DNA of 64,000 nt, taken from a virus. The stretch covers positions 22,903-86,902 of IMG/VR virus record IMGVR_UViG_3300008448_000032; one strand, written 5' to 3'. The notes beneath the pieces were generated by a model. The model was not told where the DNA came from, searched no databases, and worked only from the letters and a program-made list of their open reading frames with translations. Positions 15,169 to 24,185 of this stretch are shown in pieces (position 1 is the stretch's first letter; each line of letters begins with the position of its first letter). A program made the translations under genes and the position numbers.

Positions 15169-15804
15169 ATGAGAAAATTAATTTCTTTTTTTAAAACAAA
15201 AAAACAGGATTCAAAAATGGAAACTAAGGAGAAAAATTTAGAAGATTTAACGTTAAAATATCGTGGAATGGTATTTGAATGGATCAAAGGTGATTTAGCA
15301 GGATCCTCTAATTTATTTAAAGGGGTCAAACAAACCGGGGAAAATTTCTTTATAGAGTTTGTAGAAGGAGGAAGAATAAACGAGGAACTAGTTGAGGAGT
15401 ATACTCTTTTTTATCCTGCTCCCCCTACCCCACAGTCTTTACAAATACCAGGATCCCCCGAAAAATCATCAACTGTTACATCTATAGTTTATGGGGAATC
15501 CCAAAAGGCTTCTAACCCCGATTCCCCTATTTATAATCTTCTGGTTAAGCAGAAGAAAAATATGGTAGAGGTTTCTATTAAAATAGAATTAAATCTTCCT
15601 TCCAAGGAATTATATAGCGTTCTTTCTTCCTCTTTCGAAGATGCAGAAAATGAAATTATAAAATTTGTTATCGACGGGGTAGATATAGAGGATATAAAAA
15701 AATCTCTGTCGGAGTCGATAAAAAGAAATTACTATTCCCCAGGATCTTCTCTGGAAAAAAATTCCGGAAAAAAGATAAATAAGGAAAAAGATACTAATGA
15801 ATAA
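15169..15804 (+). CDS. Hypothetical protein with proline-rich linker
   Basis: This 211-residue protein has a basic start (MRKLISFFKTKK), a small beta-rich domain (about residues 25-85: GMVFEWIKGDLAGSS, FFIEFVEGGRI), a Pro/Ser-rich linker (about 85-115) and a helical C-terminal half ending in a Lys/Ser-rich tail. I do not recognise it. Its end overlaps the Nudix gene start by eight bases, which suggests translational coupling. Confidence 0.65.
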   Translation: MRKLISFFKTKKQDSKMETKEKNLEDLTLKYRGMVFEWIKGDLAGSSNLFKGVKQTGENFFIEFVEGGRINEELVEEYTLFYPAPPTPQSLQIPGSPEKSSTVTSIVYGESQKASNPDSPIYNLLVKQKKNMVEVSIKIELNLPSKELYSVLSSSFEDAENEIIKFVIDGVDIEDIKKSLSESIKRNYYSPGSSLEKNSGKKINKEKDTNE

Positions 15805-16381
15805 GGAAGAAAAAATATTATACTCGTCCGATAGATTTGAAGTCGTGGATGCAGGAGAAAATAAAGGGGTTAGAACTAAATGGGATTCCGTGTTAATACT
15901 TCCTTTTGTTTCTGATGATAGGGGTCTTCCTTTAAGTCTGGGGGTTTTAAATGAGAGAAATTTTTTTAGAAATGGAGGGTATGCTCTATCAGTTATATCA
16001 GGGAGTCCGGAAGACGAAGATCCCAATACTCTAGCTACCGCACAGAGAGAACTTTTAGAAGAAACCGGATATGACGTTAAAGAAGAAGAAAGATGGTATT
16101 TTTTAGGAACATTGACCGGAAGTAAATTTGTCGATTCTATACATCCTTGTTATGGAGTGGATATTTCAAATCTAAACCCAGGAGAACCTTTAACTGATGG
16201 ATCAGAGCAAGAAAAACTTTCTCAATTTGTTCTTATTCCGTCGAACCAAGTTTTGTCTATAGAAGATCCTTTTGTTCCTTCTTTATTCCTTCGGATTTTT
16301 AAATATGTTGTGGGAATGGACATATATAATAGAGAGGATTCTATATTTTCTAAGAAAAAAGAAATAAACACCGAAATTTAA
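15797..16381 (+). CDS. Nudix hydrolase
   Basis: This 194-residue protein carries a Nudix box, the Mg-binding catalytic helix-loop: a Gly/acidic run (SGSPEDEDP) followed by TAQRELLEETGYDV, where RE..LEE.G is the conserved core. Family members hydrolyse nucleoside diphosphates linked to another group, for example ADP-ribose, NADH or modified dNTPs. The substrate cannot be read from the sequence. T4-like phages carry Nudix enzymes such as NudE.1. It overlaps its left neighbour and sits four bases before the next gene. Confidence 0.85.
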   Translation: MNKEEKILYSSDRFEVVDAGENKGVRTKWDSVLILPFVSDDRGLPLSLGVLNERNFFRNGGYALSVISGSPEDEDPNTLATAQRELLEETGYDVKEEERWYFLGTLTGSKFVDSIHPCYGVDISNLNPGEPLTDGSEQEKLSQFVLIPSNQVLSIEDPFVPSLFLRIFKYVVGMDIYNREDSIFSKKKEINTEI

Positions 16382-16385
16382 TAAA

Positions 16386-16679
16386 ATGAATCGAGCACAG
16401 AGAAGAAAAATGCTTAAAGATGCGGGCTTGTTAGGAAAGCAAGCAGAGAAAAACGGAATAAAAATAGACAAAAGAGAGCTAAATTCCCTTATTAAATCAG
16501 GAGAAGATAAAAGAAGATCGGATCTCCAAAGAATAAAAAATCAAAAGATAAGCGAGGGGAAAGTAGAAAAAAATACCTCAGAGGAATTCATACAATTTGT
16601 TACATATCCAACAGATACTTATAGTGGTCTATCCACTTTTTTAAGTAATCCGGATTGGGAAGATACCGGGAATGATTAA
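16386..16679 (+). CDS. Small basic hypothetical protein
   Basis: This 97-residue protein has a strongly basic N-terminus (MNRAQRRKMLKDAG) and a charged helical body, then an acidic, Tyr/Thr-containing end. The composition suits nucleic-acid or protein binding, for example an assembly chaperone, but no family is recognised. Its stop overlaps the next ATG (TAATG). Confidence 0.6.
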   Translation: MNRAQRRKMLKDAGLLGKQAEKNGIKIDKRELNSLIKSGEDKRRSDLQRIKNQKISEGKVEKNTSEEFIQFVTYPTDTYSGLSTFLSNPDWEDTGND

Positions 16680-17023
16680 TGGAAGTCCTTATGCCTGAAA
16701 CTAAGAACCTGGTTTTTTATATCTCTAAATATAGTCCCAAGGAATCTAAAAAAAGAATAGAAGATATTCTAGACTTTTATATAGTTGACATATCTAAAAT
16801 AATAAAAGATCTCGGGTATGACACTAAAAATTTGACCGTACAATCAGAATTTATACTCAATTATTCAATTCATAAAAAAATCATTCATGGAATATATAAT
16901 AGTAAATGTGAGGGTATTCTCATTTGCTATAGAGGTAATTCTCCGGATTTCGTGGATAATTTAATTTCATTCATCGAAGAATTACAGGAACCAATAGAAT
17001 ACTCTTTCAATTTTATAAATTGA
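16679..17023 (+). CDS. Small hypothetical protein
   Basis: This 114-residue protein alternates strands and helices (NLVFYIS, KRIEDILDFYIVDISKII, GILICYRG), like a small alpha/beta domain. No motif is recognised. It sits just before the tail and baseplate block, in the same direction and coupled to its left neighbour, so it may be a tail assembly accessory factor. An in-frame ATG 12 bases downstream is an alternative start. Confidence 0.55.
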   Translation: MEVLMPETKNLVFYISKYSPKESKKRIEDILDFYIVDISKIIKDLGYDTKNLTVQSEFILNYSIHKKIIHGIYNSKCEGILICYRGNSPDFVDNLISFIEELQEPIEYSFNFIN

Positions 17024-17035
17024 AATTAATTTTTT

Positions 17036-18946
17036 ATGTATTACTTTTCAGGGACAAACCCTAACGATGCAACAGATGGATTTAGCGCTGGGGAAAATTA
17101 TCCAGGGTCTCCTTTATATCAAAGTATATTACAGGAAAGATCAGGTCTTCTAAATTCCTATCTTAGCAACATAGGATCCGAAAATCCGACAAAAGCTAAA
17201 TTTGGACTTCCCAGATCTCTTTTTTACGACGGAGCAAAATTAGATCCCGATGTTAAACAGGCAGAAAAGTATGGGCTCTTTATGTTCTATTCTTTCGACG
17301 GATCAGGGGGAACTAATTTTTTCTTGGATCAATATTACCTATCTGAGAAACCAGAATATAATAAATTAATATCCTCTCCCGCTTCCAAAAATCCCACAGC
17401 TGCCCAGCTGGTAAGAAATAGCGATGCTTCTCTGTTATTATCAGCGGGAAAAAGTGCTGATGAGATTCAAAAGAATAATCCTATAAGAGGGGGAATACAC
17501 GCTCCTTATTATTGGAAAGATTTTGTTTATTGTAAATATTATGGGACTATACCTAATAATAGACTAATAACTCTAAGAAGGTTTTCTAGTCCGGTTTTAG
17601 ATAATTTTTCTCTTCCCCCGGGATTGAGAAATGCTGAAAACCTAAAGAAGGGGGTAGGTATGCCTGTCGCACAAGCGGTTACTTGGTTTGGAGGGAATAC
17701 CGGGAATACTTTAAGTACTCTCGTAGGATTTAGCACCGGATTAGCTTGGACCGATCAACAAATTGATGCTGAAAAAATACAGAAAGCTTTTGGGGATGGA
17801 CTTATTAATTCTACTGCATTCGAAACCCTTAGCGATTTAGTCTCCCAGGCAGGAGGTAACGGAACAGATGTAAAATTAAGGGAGGAGGAAAAAAAATTAG
17901 GAGTAGAAGCTTTAGCTACAGGTCTTAGCCCAGATAGAGAACAGCTAACAAGAGAAAGATACTATAAAGCTTTTTTCGATGCCGTTAAAACCGACACCGA
18001 AGGAAGATTTGGTATCCTTAATGAAAAAATATGGGTTCCTGTAGATGTTATAAAAAGCACATCAAAAAGAGATTTTGGATTAGATTTTACTTGGCAAGAT
18101 CTTGTTCTTAAATTTTCATACGATCTTACCTCAGTAGGAGAAGTTAATAGTAAAGCAGCTATGTTTGATATCCTAGGTAATTTGCTCTCAATAGGAACAA
18201 ACTATGGTAATTTTCTAACCCCTTATATAAGATATAATTCTGAATACTCAGCTTTAACTTTTCCTGGGGGGGATGCGGGGGCAAAACTTTTCTATACAGA
18301 TCTTAACCAATTTATTTTTAATAACATACAAAAAATGTTTATTAGCGATAATTCCAGTACTACCGGGGTAGGAGGAACTACGGTAGATAAGCCTAAAGTA
18401 GAAGGATTTGAAACGAAGCTAACGCAGTTACAAGCAGATCTAAATGATGGAGTAATTGACAATCCCGAATTGGCAAAAGAACTTTTTGATGCTATACAAT
18501 CCGTTTTTGGATCGAGAGCAGCCCAAGAATGGCAAGCTCCTATTTCTATGTACAGCGGAGCTGCGATAGGAGAATGGCATGTTGTTATAGGAAATCCATA
18601 TAATCCAATAGCAATGATAGGAAATCTTATATGTAAAGGGGTAGTTATTAAATTTTCAGATACATTAGGACCTGACGATTTCCCTTCTGGTTTAGAAGCT
18701 GAGATAACCGTAGGACACGCAAGACCTAGGGAGAGAGGAGAAATTGAAAGTATATTTAATAGAGGAGATGGAAGACTTTATCAAAGTGTTCAGACTACTT
18801 CTTCTAATGCACAAACGTACAATTCCGAATTTGATGTTTCTGGGCAGGTATTCAATCCCCTTACTATTCCTACTTTCTATAATCCTTCCGATGGAGGATT
18901 ACCAGGATCCGGAGGCCCAGTAACTTTTGATGACCTTGAATTGTAG
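17036..18946 (+). CDS. Tail/baseplate structural protein, unassigned
   Basis: This 636-residue protein opens the tail block. It is rich in Gly, Asn, Ser, Phe and Tyr and has no signal peptide. The C-terminal part (about residues 495-580) has a conserved-looking stretch, SGAAIGEWHVVIGNP then GVVIKFSDTLGPDDFPSGLE and HARPRERGEIESIFNR. It looks like a tube- or baseplate-type beta domain. I cannot match it to a T4 gene number. Its position next to LysM-like, hub and spike genes suggests a baseplate or tail-tube-associated role. Confidence 0.72.
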   Translation: MYYFSGTNPNDATDGFSAGENYPGSPLYQSILQERSGLLNSYLSNIGSENPTKAKFGLPRSLFYDGAKLDPDVKQAEKYGLFMFYSFDGSGGTNFFLDQYYLSEKPEYNKLISSPASKNPTAAQLVRNSDASLLLSAGKSADEIQKNNPIRGGIHAPYYWKDFVYCKYYGTIPNNRLITLRRFSSPVLDNFSLPPGLRNAENLKKGVGMPVAQAVTWFGGNTGNTLSTLVGFSTGLAWTDQQIDAEKIQKAFGDGLINSTAFETLSDLVSQAGGNGTDVKLREEEKKLGVEALATGLSPDREQLTRERYYKAFFDAVKTDTEGRFGILNEKIWVPVDVIKSTSKRDFGLDFTWQDLVLKFSYDLTSVGEVNSKAAMFDILGNLLSIGTNYGNFLTPYIRYNSEYSALTFPGGDAGAKLFYTDLNQFIFNNIQKMFISDNSSTTGVGGTTVDKPKVEGFETKLTQLQADLNDGVIDNPELAKELFDAIQSVFGSRAAQEWQAPISMYSGAAIGEWHVVIGNPYNPIAMIGNLICKGVVIKFSDTLGPDDFPSGLEAEITVGHARPRERGEIESIFNRGDGRLYQSVQTTSSNAQTYNSEFDVSGQVFNPLTIPTFYNPSDGGLPGSGGPVTFDDLEL

Positions 18947-18974
18947 GGGGATAAAATTAATTTAATATAAAGAC

Positions 18975-19553
18975 ATGCTAACTATAGACACATTATTCGT
19001 AAACAAAGAGATATTTAATCCTAATCCTGAAAATGAGGCTTCTTCTTTTGGTATATGGGATTTAACAAAATCTTCGGTAAATTATAATATAGGATTTATG
19101 AATTCCCGAAAGATTTATACGGTACCCGAAGGCCAGGAAATGAGACCAGATCTTATATCTCTTTACCAAACAGGGGATATCCAGTATTGCGGATCTATAA
19201 TGAAAATCAATGGAATATCAAATCCTTTTGCTATAGACAAAGGACAATCTATGTTTATACTAACCCCTTCGGTAATACAAAAAACCTACGAAAAGAAAAA
19301 GAATGAAAATACTCAGGGGGGATCTAATAAATCTTCCGCCCTGGATAACATTAAAAAAACACAGGAAGATAAAAAATTTAAAATTAGCCCCGGAAGAAAA
19401 AAATTCTTAGATAAATCGGTAAAAAATACTCCCCCTTTAATTTTACCTCCTAACGTCTCCCAGCCAGGGGATAGAAGATTTTCAAGGAAGGGAAGAGTAT
19501 TTACTTTTGCTCCTGATGCAGGAAAGGGAGGATTTAATAGACCTTTAATATAA
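18975..19553 (+). CDS. LysM-like baseplate wedge protein (gp53-like)
   Basis: This 192-residue protein has an N-terminal segment MRPDLISLYQTGDIQYCGSI followed by KINGISNPF and a KGQSMFILTP end. That is the signature of gp53-type baseplate proteins, which hold a LysM-like fold (the RPDLIS...GD...NGI.NPF...G.. pattern). The C-terminal half is Lys/Pro-rich and probably disordered. In T4, gp53 connects baseplate wedges. It lies next to hub and spike genes, as expected. Fold assignment is by pattern only. Confidence 0.7.
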   Translation: MLTIDTLFVNKEIFNPNPENEASSFGIWDLTKSSVNYNIGFMNSRKIYTVPEGQEMRPDLISLYQTGDIQYCGSIMKINGISNPFAIDKGQSMFILTPSVIQKTYEKKKNENTQGGSNKSSALDNIKKTQEDKKFKISPGRKKFLDKSVKNTPPLILPPNVSQPGDRRFSRKGRVFTFAPDAGKGGFNRPLI

Positions 19554-19556
19554 AAA

Positions 19557-21062
19557 ATGGCTTCTACCAGAATAAATCAAATATCTTTAAATGATATTAA
19601 ATTAGATCAGCAATTTCTAGTAGTAGAAGGAAATGATCCCAGAGATCAAGATTCAAATTCAGGCGAAAGGACAGGGGTTCTTTCTCCGTACATGACTATA
19701 AATGCTTATCCTGTTGGATATTACCTAAAATCATTTAAATTAGATTTAACCGGATTTTTACCGGTTATTAATTTCTCTTTTTCCGCAAAAAACTCCACTT
19801 TTATCTCTGTTAATTACCCCAAGGACGGGGATATAGTTTCGGTTTATATCGCTTCTCCTGAGGAATATTATAAACCGATGAGAATGGATTTCAATATACT
19901 GAATGTAAAGAGTGACGTTTCCAGTAGATATTCGGATTCAGGAAGTGCATCGGAGCCAGACTGGAGCCAATTGAAATTTCAGGTAATGGCAGAATGCAGG
20001 GTTCCTTCCCTATATACTCCAGTTATAAAAGCATTTAGAGAAAAAAGCTCCTGGCAAACCCTATTAGAGGTATCGGAAGATCTCGGTCTAGGGTTTTCGA
20101 CTAATGAGGATACGACAGAGGACATTATGACTTGGATATGCCCGAATTATTCCTATTATGATTTTATACAAGAAGTATCTTTAAGATCGTATAAAGATGA
20201 TAATGTTAGTTTTTTTGATTGCTGGATAGATCAATACTATAATCTAAATTTTGTAAATTTAGGTACTCAATTTGAACAGCAGGATATAGTAAAAGAAGAA
20301 ATTGTTTTTCTACCTGGGTATTATGCAAATTCGGTGTATAAAGCTGATGCCAAATTAAGTGCAAAAACTAAACTCGAACCAATTAAAACCCCCCTCATCT
20401 TACAGAATACCTTAGATAAAAATACATACCCTTTTGCTATAAATGGATACACTTTAATTTCAAATTCTGGTACTAATGTAAATAAAACCGGTTACATAGT
20501 AAATATTGGGTTTTATGATGAAAATCAGGAAGAGGAGAATCCTGAAAATAAGTATGTTAATTACGATATAGAATCTATAACTAATAACGATGCTATAATA
20601 TCAGGAAAAATATTACAGAAGGGAAGGGGAAATGAGGAAGAATACAAAAAAGAGAAAAGAAGAGAATGGCTCGGAATACTAAACAAAAAAGATGAAAGCG
20701 GAGGTGTTCACCTAAATTATCTCCATTCTAAATATCAAAATCTTATAAATTATAATGATTGCACCAAATTTACTCTCAAAGTCGAACTTGACGGTTATTT
20801 TGCTGGGATATACAGGGGTCAGGTAGTTCCTGTATTGATAGAAGTTAAAAATGTGAACCTTAGGAGAGAAAATGTAGGCAATAATAATTCTATCGGACCT
20901 AAAACTGATAATTTTCTATCCGGTAATTATGTGGTAATGGGATCGGAAGTTAATTGGGGAGATTCGGTAGGGTTTAAGCAGATACTATATTTATGCAAAA
21001 GAGATTGGATAGTAAACAGAGCAAGTGGGCTTCCTAAAGTTTATCCTTTCGTTTTAGAATAA
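19557..21062 (+). CDS. Baseplate hub-like protein (gp27/GpD type)
   Basis: This 501-residue protein has the layout of tail hub proteins: an N-terminal beta domain, a central stretch with SSWQTLLEVSEDLGLGFS followed by DIMTWICPNYSYYDFIQEVS and FFDCWIDQYYNLNFV, and a C-terminal beta domain with an internal charged insertion (about residues 320-390). The central block resembles the late control D and gp27-like hub family. It stands two genes before the spike protein, matching hub-spike neighbourhoods elsewhere. Homology is inferred from motif and context. Confidence 0.72.
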   Translation: MASTRINQISLNDIKLDQQFLVVEGNDPRDQDSNSGERTGVLSPYMTINAYPVGYYLKSFKLDLTGFLPVINFSFSAKNSTFISVNYPKDGDIVSVYIASPEEYYKPMRMDFNILNVKSDVSSRYSDSGSASEPDWSQLKFQVMAECRVPSLYTPVIKAFREKSSWQTLLEVSEDLGLGFSTNEDTTEDIMTWICPNYSYYDFIQEVSLRSYKDDNVSFFDCWIDQYYNLNFVNLGTQFEQQDIVKEEIVFLPGYYANSVYKADAKLSAKTKLEPIKTPLILQNTLDKNTYPFAINGYTLISNSGTNVNKTGYIVNIGFYDENQEEENPENKYVNYDIESITNNDAIISGKILQKGRGNEEEYKKEKRREWLGILNKKDESGGVHLNYLHSKYQNLINYNDCTKFTLKVELDGYFAGIYRGQVVPVLIEVKNVNLRRENVGNNNSIGPKTDNFLSGNYVVMGSEVNWGDSVGFKQILYLCKRDWIVNRASGLPKVYPFVLE

Positions 21063-21079
21063 ATCTAATTTTAGATAAA

Positions 21080-21087
21080 TATAAATA
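21080..21087 (+). promoter_or_regulatory. Exact T4-type late box TATAAATA
   Basis: TATAAATA lies six bases before the ATG at 21094, in the short gap after the hub gene. It is a good late promoter candidate. Confidence 0.45.
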
Positions 21088-21093
21088 AAAGTC

Positions 21094-23505
21094 ATGAGTT
21101 TTGGTTTTTCAGGAGCAACCGATAGGGATAGGTATAGGTTTTTAAGCGGGTTTAAGCTTAACGACCAGGGAAAAAATGAGGATCCAACATATCTCGGATT
21201 CTCCGTAGATTTTGTTTTTGATGATGGCCCGGGGATAGATTCGGATTATGGAACACCAATAAGTCCTTTATTTAGAGAGGGAAACTATTCCCCTATTGCT
21301 GGTCCGAATATATTCGGGCAAGACCAATATCAATTCAGAACCGGAGAAGTTTTGTTTTATTCTGCTCAAAGATATTTAGAGAATAGAGAGCAGAGGGAAA
21401 ATTTTACTACGGTCGGAAAAAGATCCCAGATGCTTAAACAATTTAAAATTCTTTTAAGGGATATAACAAAAAATCAGCCTTGGTTTTTTCAATCGATATC
21501 CGGTCTTGATGCCCTATATAAAGTTGCAAGACCAGGATTTCAGGATCAGGGGGGATCCGATGATTTTAATCCTTCTAGAGCTAATACCATAGAAATAAAA
21601 ACTTTAGAGTCTTTAAATTTAAGAATGACCGCTCTTGCGGATTTATATAATCACGCTACTTTCGATTACGTGAATATGAGAGAGACTATTCCTAGAAATT
21701 TAAGAAGATTCAGGATGAACATTTTTGTTACGGATCTTAGAAATTTCTTCAAAACGAATAGACTTATAAATTCTTCTACCACCCTAAGTACGATAGCCAA
21801 TACTGCAAATTTATTGGGCTCGGGAATAAATCCAGGAAATAATTTAGCTGCTTCTACTTTGGACAGCACGGGGAATTTTGCAACGGATAGCGGATCTGGA
21901 GGACTTCTCAATATTGGCCAAAATGCCTTAAGTTCTGAAGGATTGAGCAATCAGCAGGATCAAACTGGGATTAAGCCCATAATTGTTATACAGTGTAGTA
22001 ATTGCGAGTTTGATTTTACTGAAAGTTCTCCCATATCTTCCGATATAAATGCGGGAACCGACGCAGGACAACCCCTAGAACAATCCTTTAAAATCCACGT
22101 AGGAAGAGTAAGAATAAGAAGCCAGTATCCAAATATAAGGTTGGACAAAAGACAATTGATAATATCTGATGATGTGTTTACCGAAAAGAGCTCAGTCCAG
22201 GCTTACGAAGGAGATCCTTCGGGAAGAACTATTTTTGGTATTGATGTTTCGAATGGTCCAGCAGGGGATCTACTTGAACAAGGAGGAAATGCTGTTAATA
22301 ATTTAATAGGAAACACTGTAAATGACCTTTACAACCGGGGAGCTCAAATATTAGGGGATTCCCTTAGTGGAGTAGATCAATTGTTACTGGGAAATATATA
22401 CTCTTTTAATCCTTCCGAAATAATAAACGCTTCCGATTTAAGTTTAAACGATATTAGGGATTTTTCAAATCAAAAATCTAGTGTAAATATTTCTCGAGCT
22501 GAAAGAGAAGGGTTACCTAACCCTCAGACAATGGGAAAAGGGGGTCCTCCTGAAAATAAGTATTCTACCCGAAAATTAGGGGCAAAAGGACAGGACGAAT
22601 ATCCGAGAGTTCCTGGACGAGATCTAGGTGTTACGCCTCCAGGTTCTCCAACGATAGGAAGAGTTTATGACAATGTTGGGAGTCCTTCCGATGCTTATAC
22701 TAATGTTCCGGGAAAAGATTTAGGCCCACCGGGAAGAACTTACAGAGCTCCTAGAGAAGATGATAAATACAAAGGAGTTCCAGGAAAGGATCTTGGGGGT
22801 CAAAGAAGAATTTATAAGAACCCAACAGGAGATTCTTATAAGGGGGTTCCTGGTAAAGATTTAGGGGTTCCCCAAAGAGTTTATCCTACCACAAATGAGG
22901 ATTTTTATCCTGATGTACCCGGAAAAGATCTAGGTGTTCCCCAAAGAGTTTATCCGGATATTAAAGAGGATATTTACCCCGACGTACCAGGAAAAGATTT
23001 AGGAGTTCCCGAAAGAAGATATCCTTTGGTAAATGACGATATTTATCCTGACGTACCGGGTAAAGATTTAGGAGTTCCGGAAAGAAGATATCCTTTGCTA
23101 AATGACGATATTTACGCTGACGTACCTGGTAAAGATTTAGGGGTCCCTGGAAGAAAATACCCTTTGGTTAATGATAATTTATATAGAGACGCTATTGTAA
23201 AATCTAATGAGTTAAAATCTAGAGAAATAGTTTATAAAGAAGAAATAAAATCTAAAAACTCTGGGCTAGGAGATGCATATACGGACCCCAAAAAGGATTT
23301 ATCCCAGTTCGACACTAAACCTTCCCCGGTATACCCTCAGGAGAAAACAAAATATTTCAGAGGAGGTCTTGGCGATCTTTATCCCCCTACGCAAGAAGAT
23401 TTTAACCCAGATTCTCCAGGGGATTTAGGAAACTTAAAACCTAAAGGGTCGTATAATATAAGTCTTGGAGGTAAAAATCCAGACCCTACTAAATTTAATT
23501 CTTAA
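21094..23505 (+). CDS. Tail tube/baseplate-like protein with VPGKDLG repeats
   Basis: This 803-residue protein has an N-terminal globular part (about residues 1-385). It includes NLRRFRMNIFVTDLRNFF and a later IVIQCSNCEFDF, which resemble tube- or tube-initiator-type beta domains in contractile tails. After a low-complexity linker comes a proline- and glycine-rich region (about residues 500-695) with eight copies of VPG[KR]DLG spaced by about 20-30 residues and interspersed with RxYP. The C-terminus is similarly low-complexity. The stop overlaps the spike gene start (TAATG). The position between hub and spike suggests an inner baseplate or tube role; the repeat function is unknown. Confidence 0.75.
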   Translation: MSFGFSGATDRDRYRFLSGFKLNDQGKNEDPTYLGFSVDFVFDDGPGIDSDYGTPISPLFREGNYSPIAGPNIFGQDQYQFRTGEVLFYSAQRYLENREQRENFTTVGKRSQMLKQFKILLRDITKNQPWFFQSISGLDALYKVARPGFQDQGGSDDFNPSRANTIEIKTLESLNLRMTALADLYNHATFDYVNMRETIPRNLRRFRMNIFVTDLRNFFKTNRLINSSTTLSTIANTANLLGSGINPGNNLAASTLDSTGNFATDSGSGGLLNIGQNALSSEGLSNQQDQTGIKPIIVIQCSNCEFDFTESSPISSDINAGTDAGQPLEQSFKIHVGRVRIRSQYPNIRLDKRQLIISDDVFTEKSSVQAYEGDPSGRTIFGIDVSNGPAGDLLEQGGNAVNNLIGNTVNDLYNRGAQILGDSLSGVDQLLLGNIYSFNPSEIINASDLSLNDIRDFSNQKSSVNISRAEREGLPNPQTMGKGGPPENKYSTRKLGAKGQDEYPRVPGRDLGVTPPGSPTIGRVYDNVGSPSDAYTNVPGKDLGPPGRTYRAPREDDKYKGVPGKDLGGQRRIYKNPTGDSYKGVPGKDLGVPQRVYPTTNEDFYPDVPGKDLGVPQRVYPDIKEDIYPDVPGKDLGVPERRYPLVNDDIYPDVPGKDLGVPERRYPLLNDDIYADVPGKDLGVPGRKYPLVNDNLYRDAIVKSNELKSREIVYKEEIKSKNSGLGDAYTDPKKDLSQFDTKPSPVYPQEKTKYFRGGLGDLYPPTQEDFNPDSPGDLGNLKPKGSYNISLGGKNPDPTKFNS
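22597..23178 (+). repeat. Tandem coding repeat, VPGKDLG units
   Basis: Eight in-frame copies encode a VPGKDLG heptad followed by Pro/Arg/Tyr/Asp-rich spacers. The last four units are almost regular at 22 residues (66 bases). The spacers drift towards the left end, as in repeats that decay away from a recently expanded core. Confidence 0.85.
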
Positions 23506-24182
23506 TGTCATCTAGTAAGTCATATCTCGGGGTTATAGTAGATATAAACGACCCGTTAAAGCAGGGAAGAGCCAAAGTAAGAGTTTTTGGTATATTTGAT
23601 GATCTTGAGATTGAAGATATACCTTGGTCGGAACCAGGAACAGCTAGTGAATATTTCGGGGGAGGAAAAGGAGGGGGAGCAGTTAGTGTTCCTAGACTTG
23701 GGGCCGTAGTCTATTGTTCTTTTGAGTCTGAAAATTACTATAAGATGTATTTTGACATCATAAAAGAATTTTCTCCCGACCTCGTAGAGGAAATGAATGA
23801 AGAAAATTCTTACGAAGGATTCCATTCATTAATATATGATTCTGAAGCACAGCCAGGAAGTTTAAAATTATTCTATAGCCGAAAAAAAGGTTTAGTTTTT
23901 GAATTAGGGGATGCCAAAGTTCAATTGGATACCCAGAACGGAGGAGAATTAAGGGTTGTAATAAAAATGGGGGAAGACGAAATAAGAATGGAGAATAAAA
24001 AGGTCATAGTAAATTCGTCAAATATAGAATTAGGAGAAGGAGCAGCTCAGTCTGTAATACTCGGAGATTTGTTTAAAGATCTTTTTAATTCGCACACACA
24101 TCCCACCCCAGTAGGCCCATCCGGAACTCCTGTACCTTTGATGACTCCAGCTCAGTTAAGTCAAGTTTCTAAAACTAAATAA
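23505..24182 (+). CDS. Baseplate central spike protein (gp5/GpV-like), no lysozyme domain
   Basis: This 225-residue protein starts with an OB-fold type segment (YLGVIVDINDPLKQGRAKVRV, then DIPWSEP and GAVVYCSFE) typical of phage spike proteins. A beta-helix-like part follows (KVQLDTQNGGELRVVIKMG, then KKVIVNSSNIELGEG), and it ends with a HTHPTPVGPSGTPVP tail like those found at spike tips. T4 gp5 has a lysozyme domain between these parts; here there is no room for one. It begins on the stop codon of the repeat protein and follows the hub gene closely. The assignment is strong from motif order and context. Confidence 0.88.
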   Translation: MSSSKSYLGVIVDINDPLKQGRAKVRVFGIFDDLEIEDIPWSEPGTASEYFGGGKGGGAVSVPRLGAVVYCSFESENYYKMYFDIIKEFSPDLVEEMNEENSYEGFHSLIYDSEAQPGSLKLFYSRKKGLVFELGDAKVQLDTQNGGELRVVIKMGEDEIRMENKKVIVNSSNIELGEGAAQSVILGDLFKDLFNSHTHPTPVGPSGTPVPLMTPAQLSQVSKTK

Positions 24183-24185
24183 AAT

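Noticed and set aside
22597-23178. Tandem repeat as a CRISPR array
   Set aside because: The repeats are in-frame coding units with diverged copies and no equal unique spacers; they encode VPGKDLG heptads.
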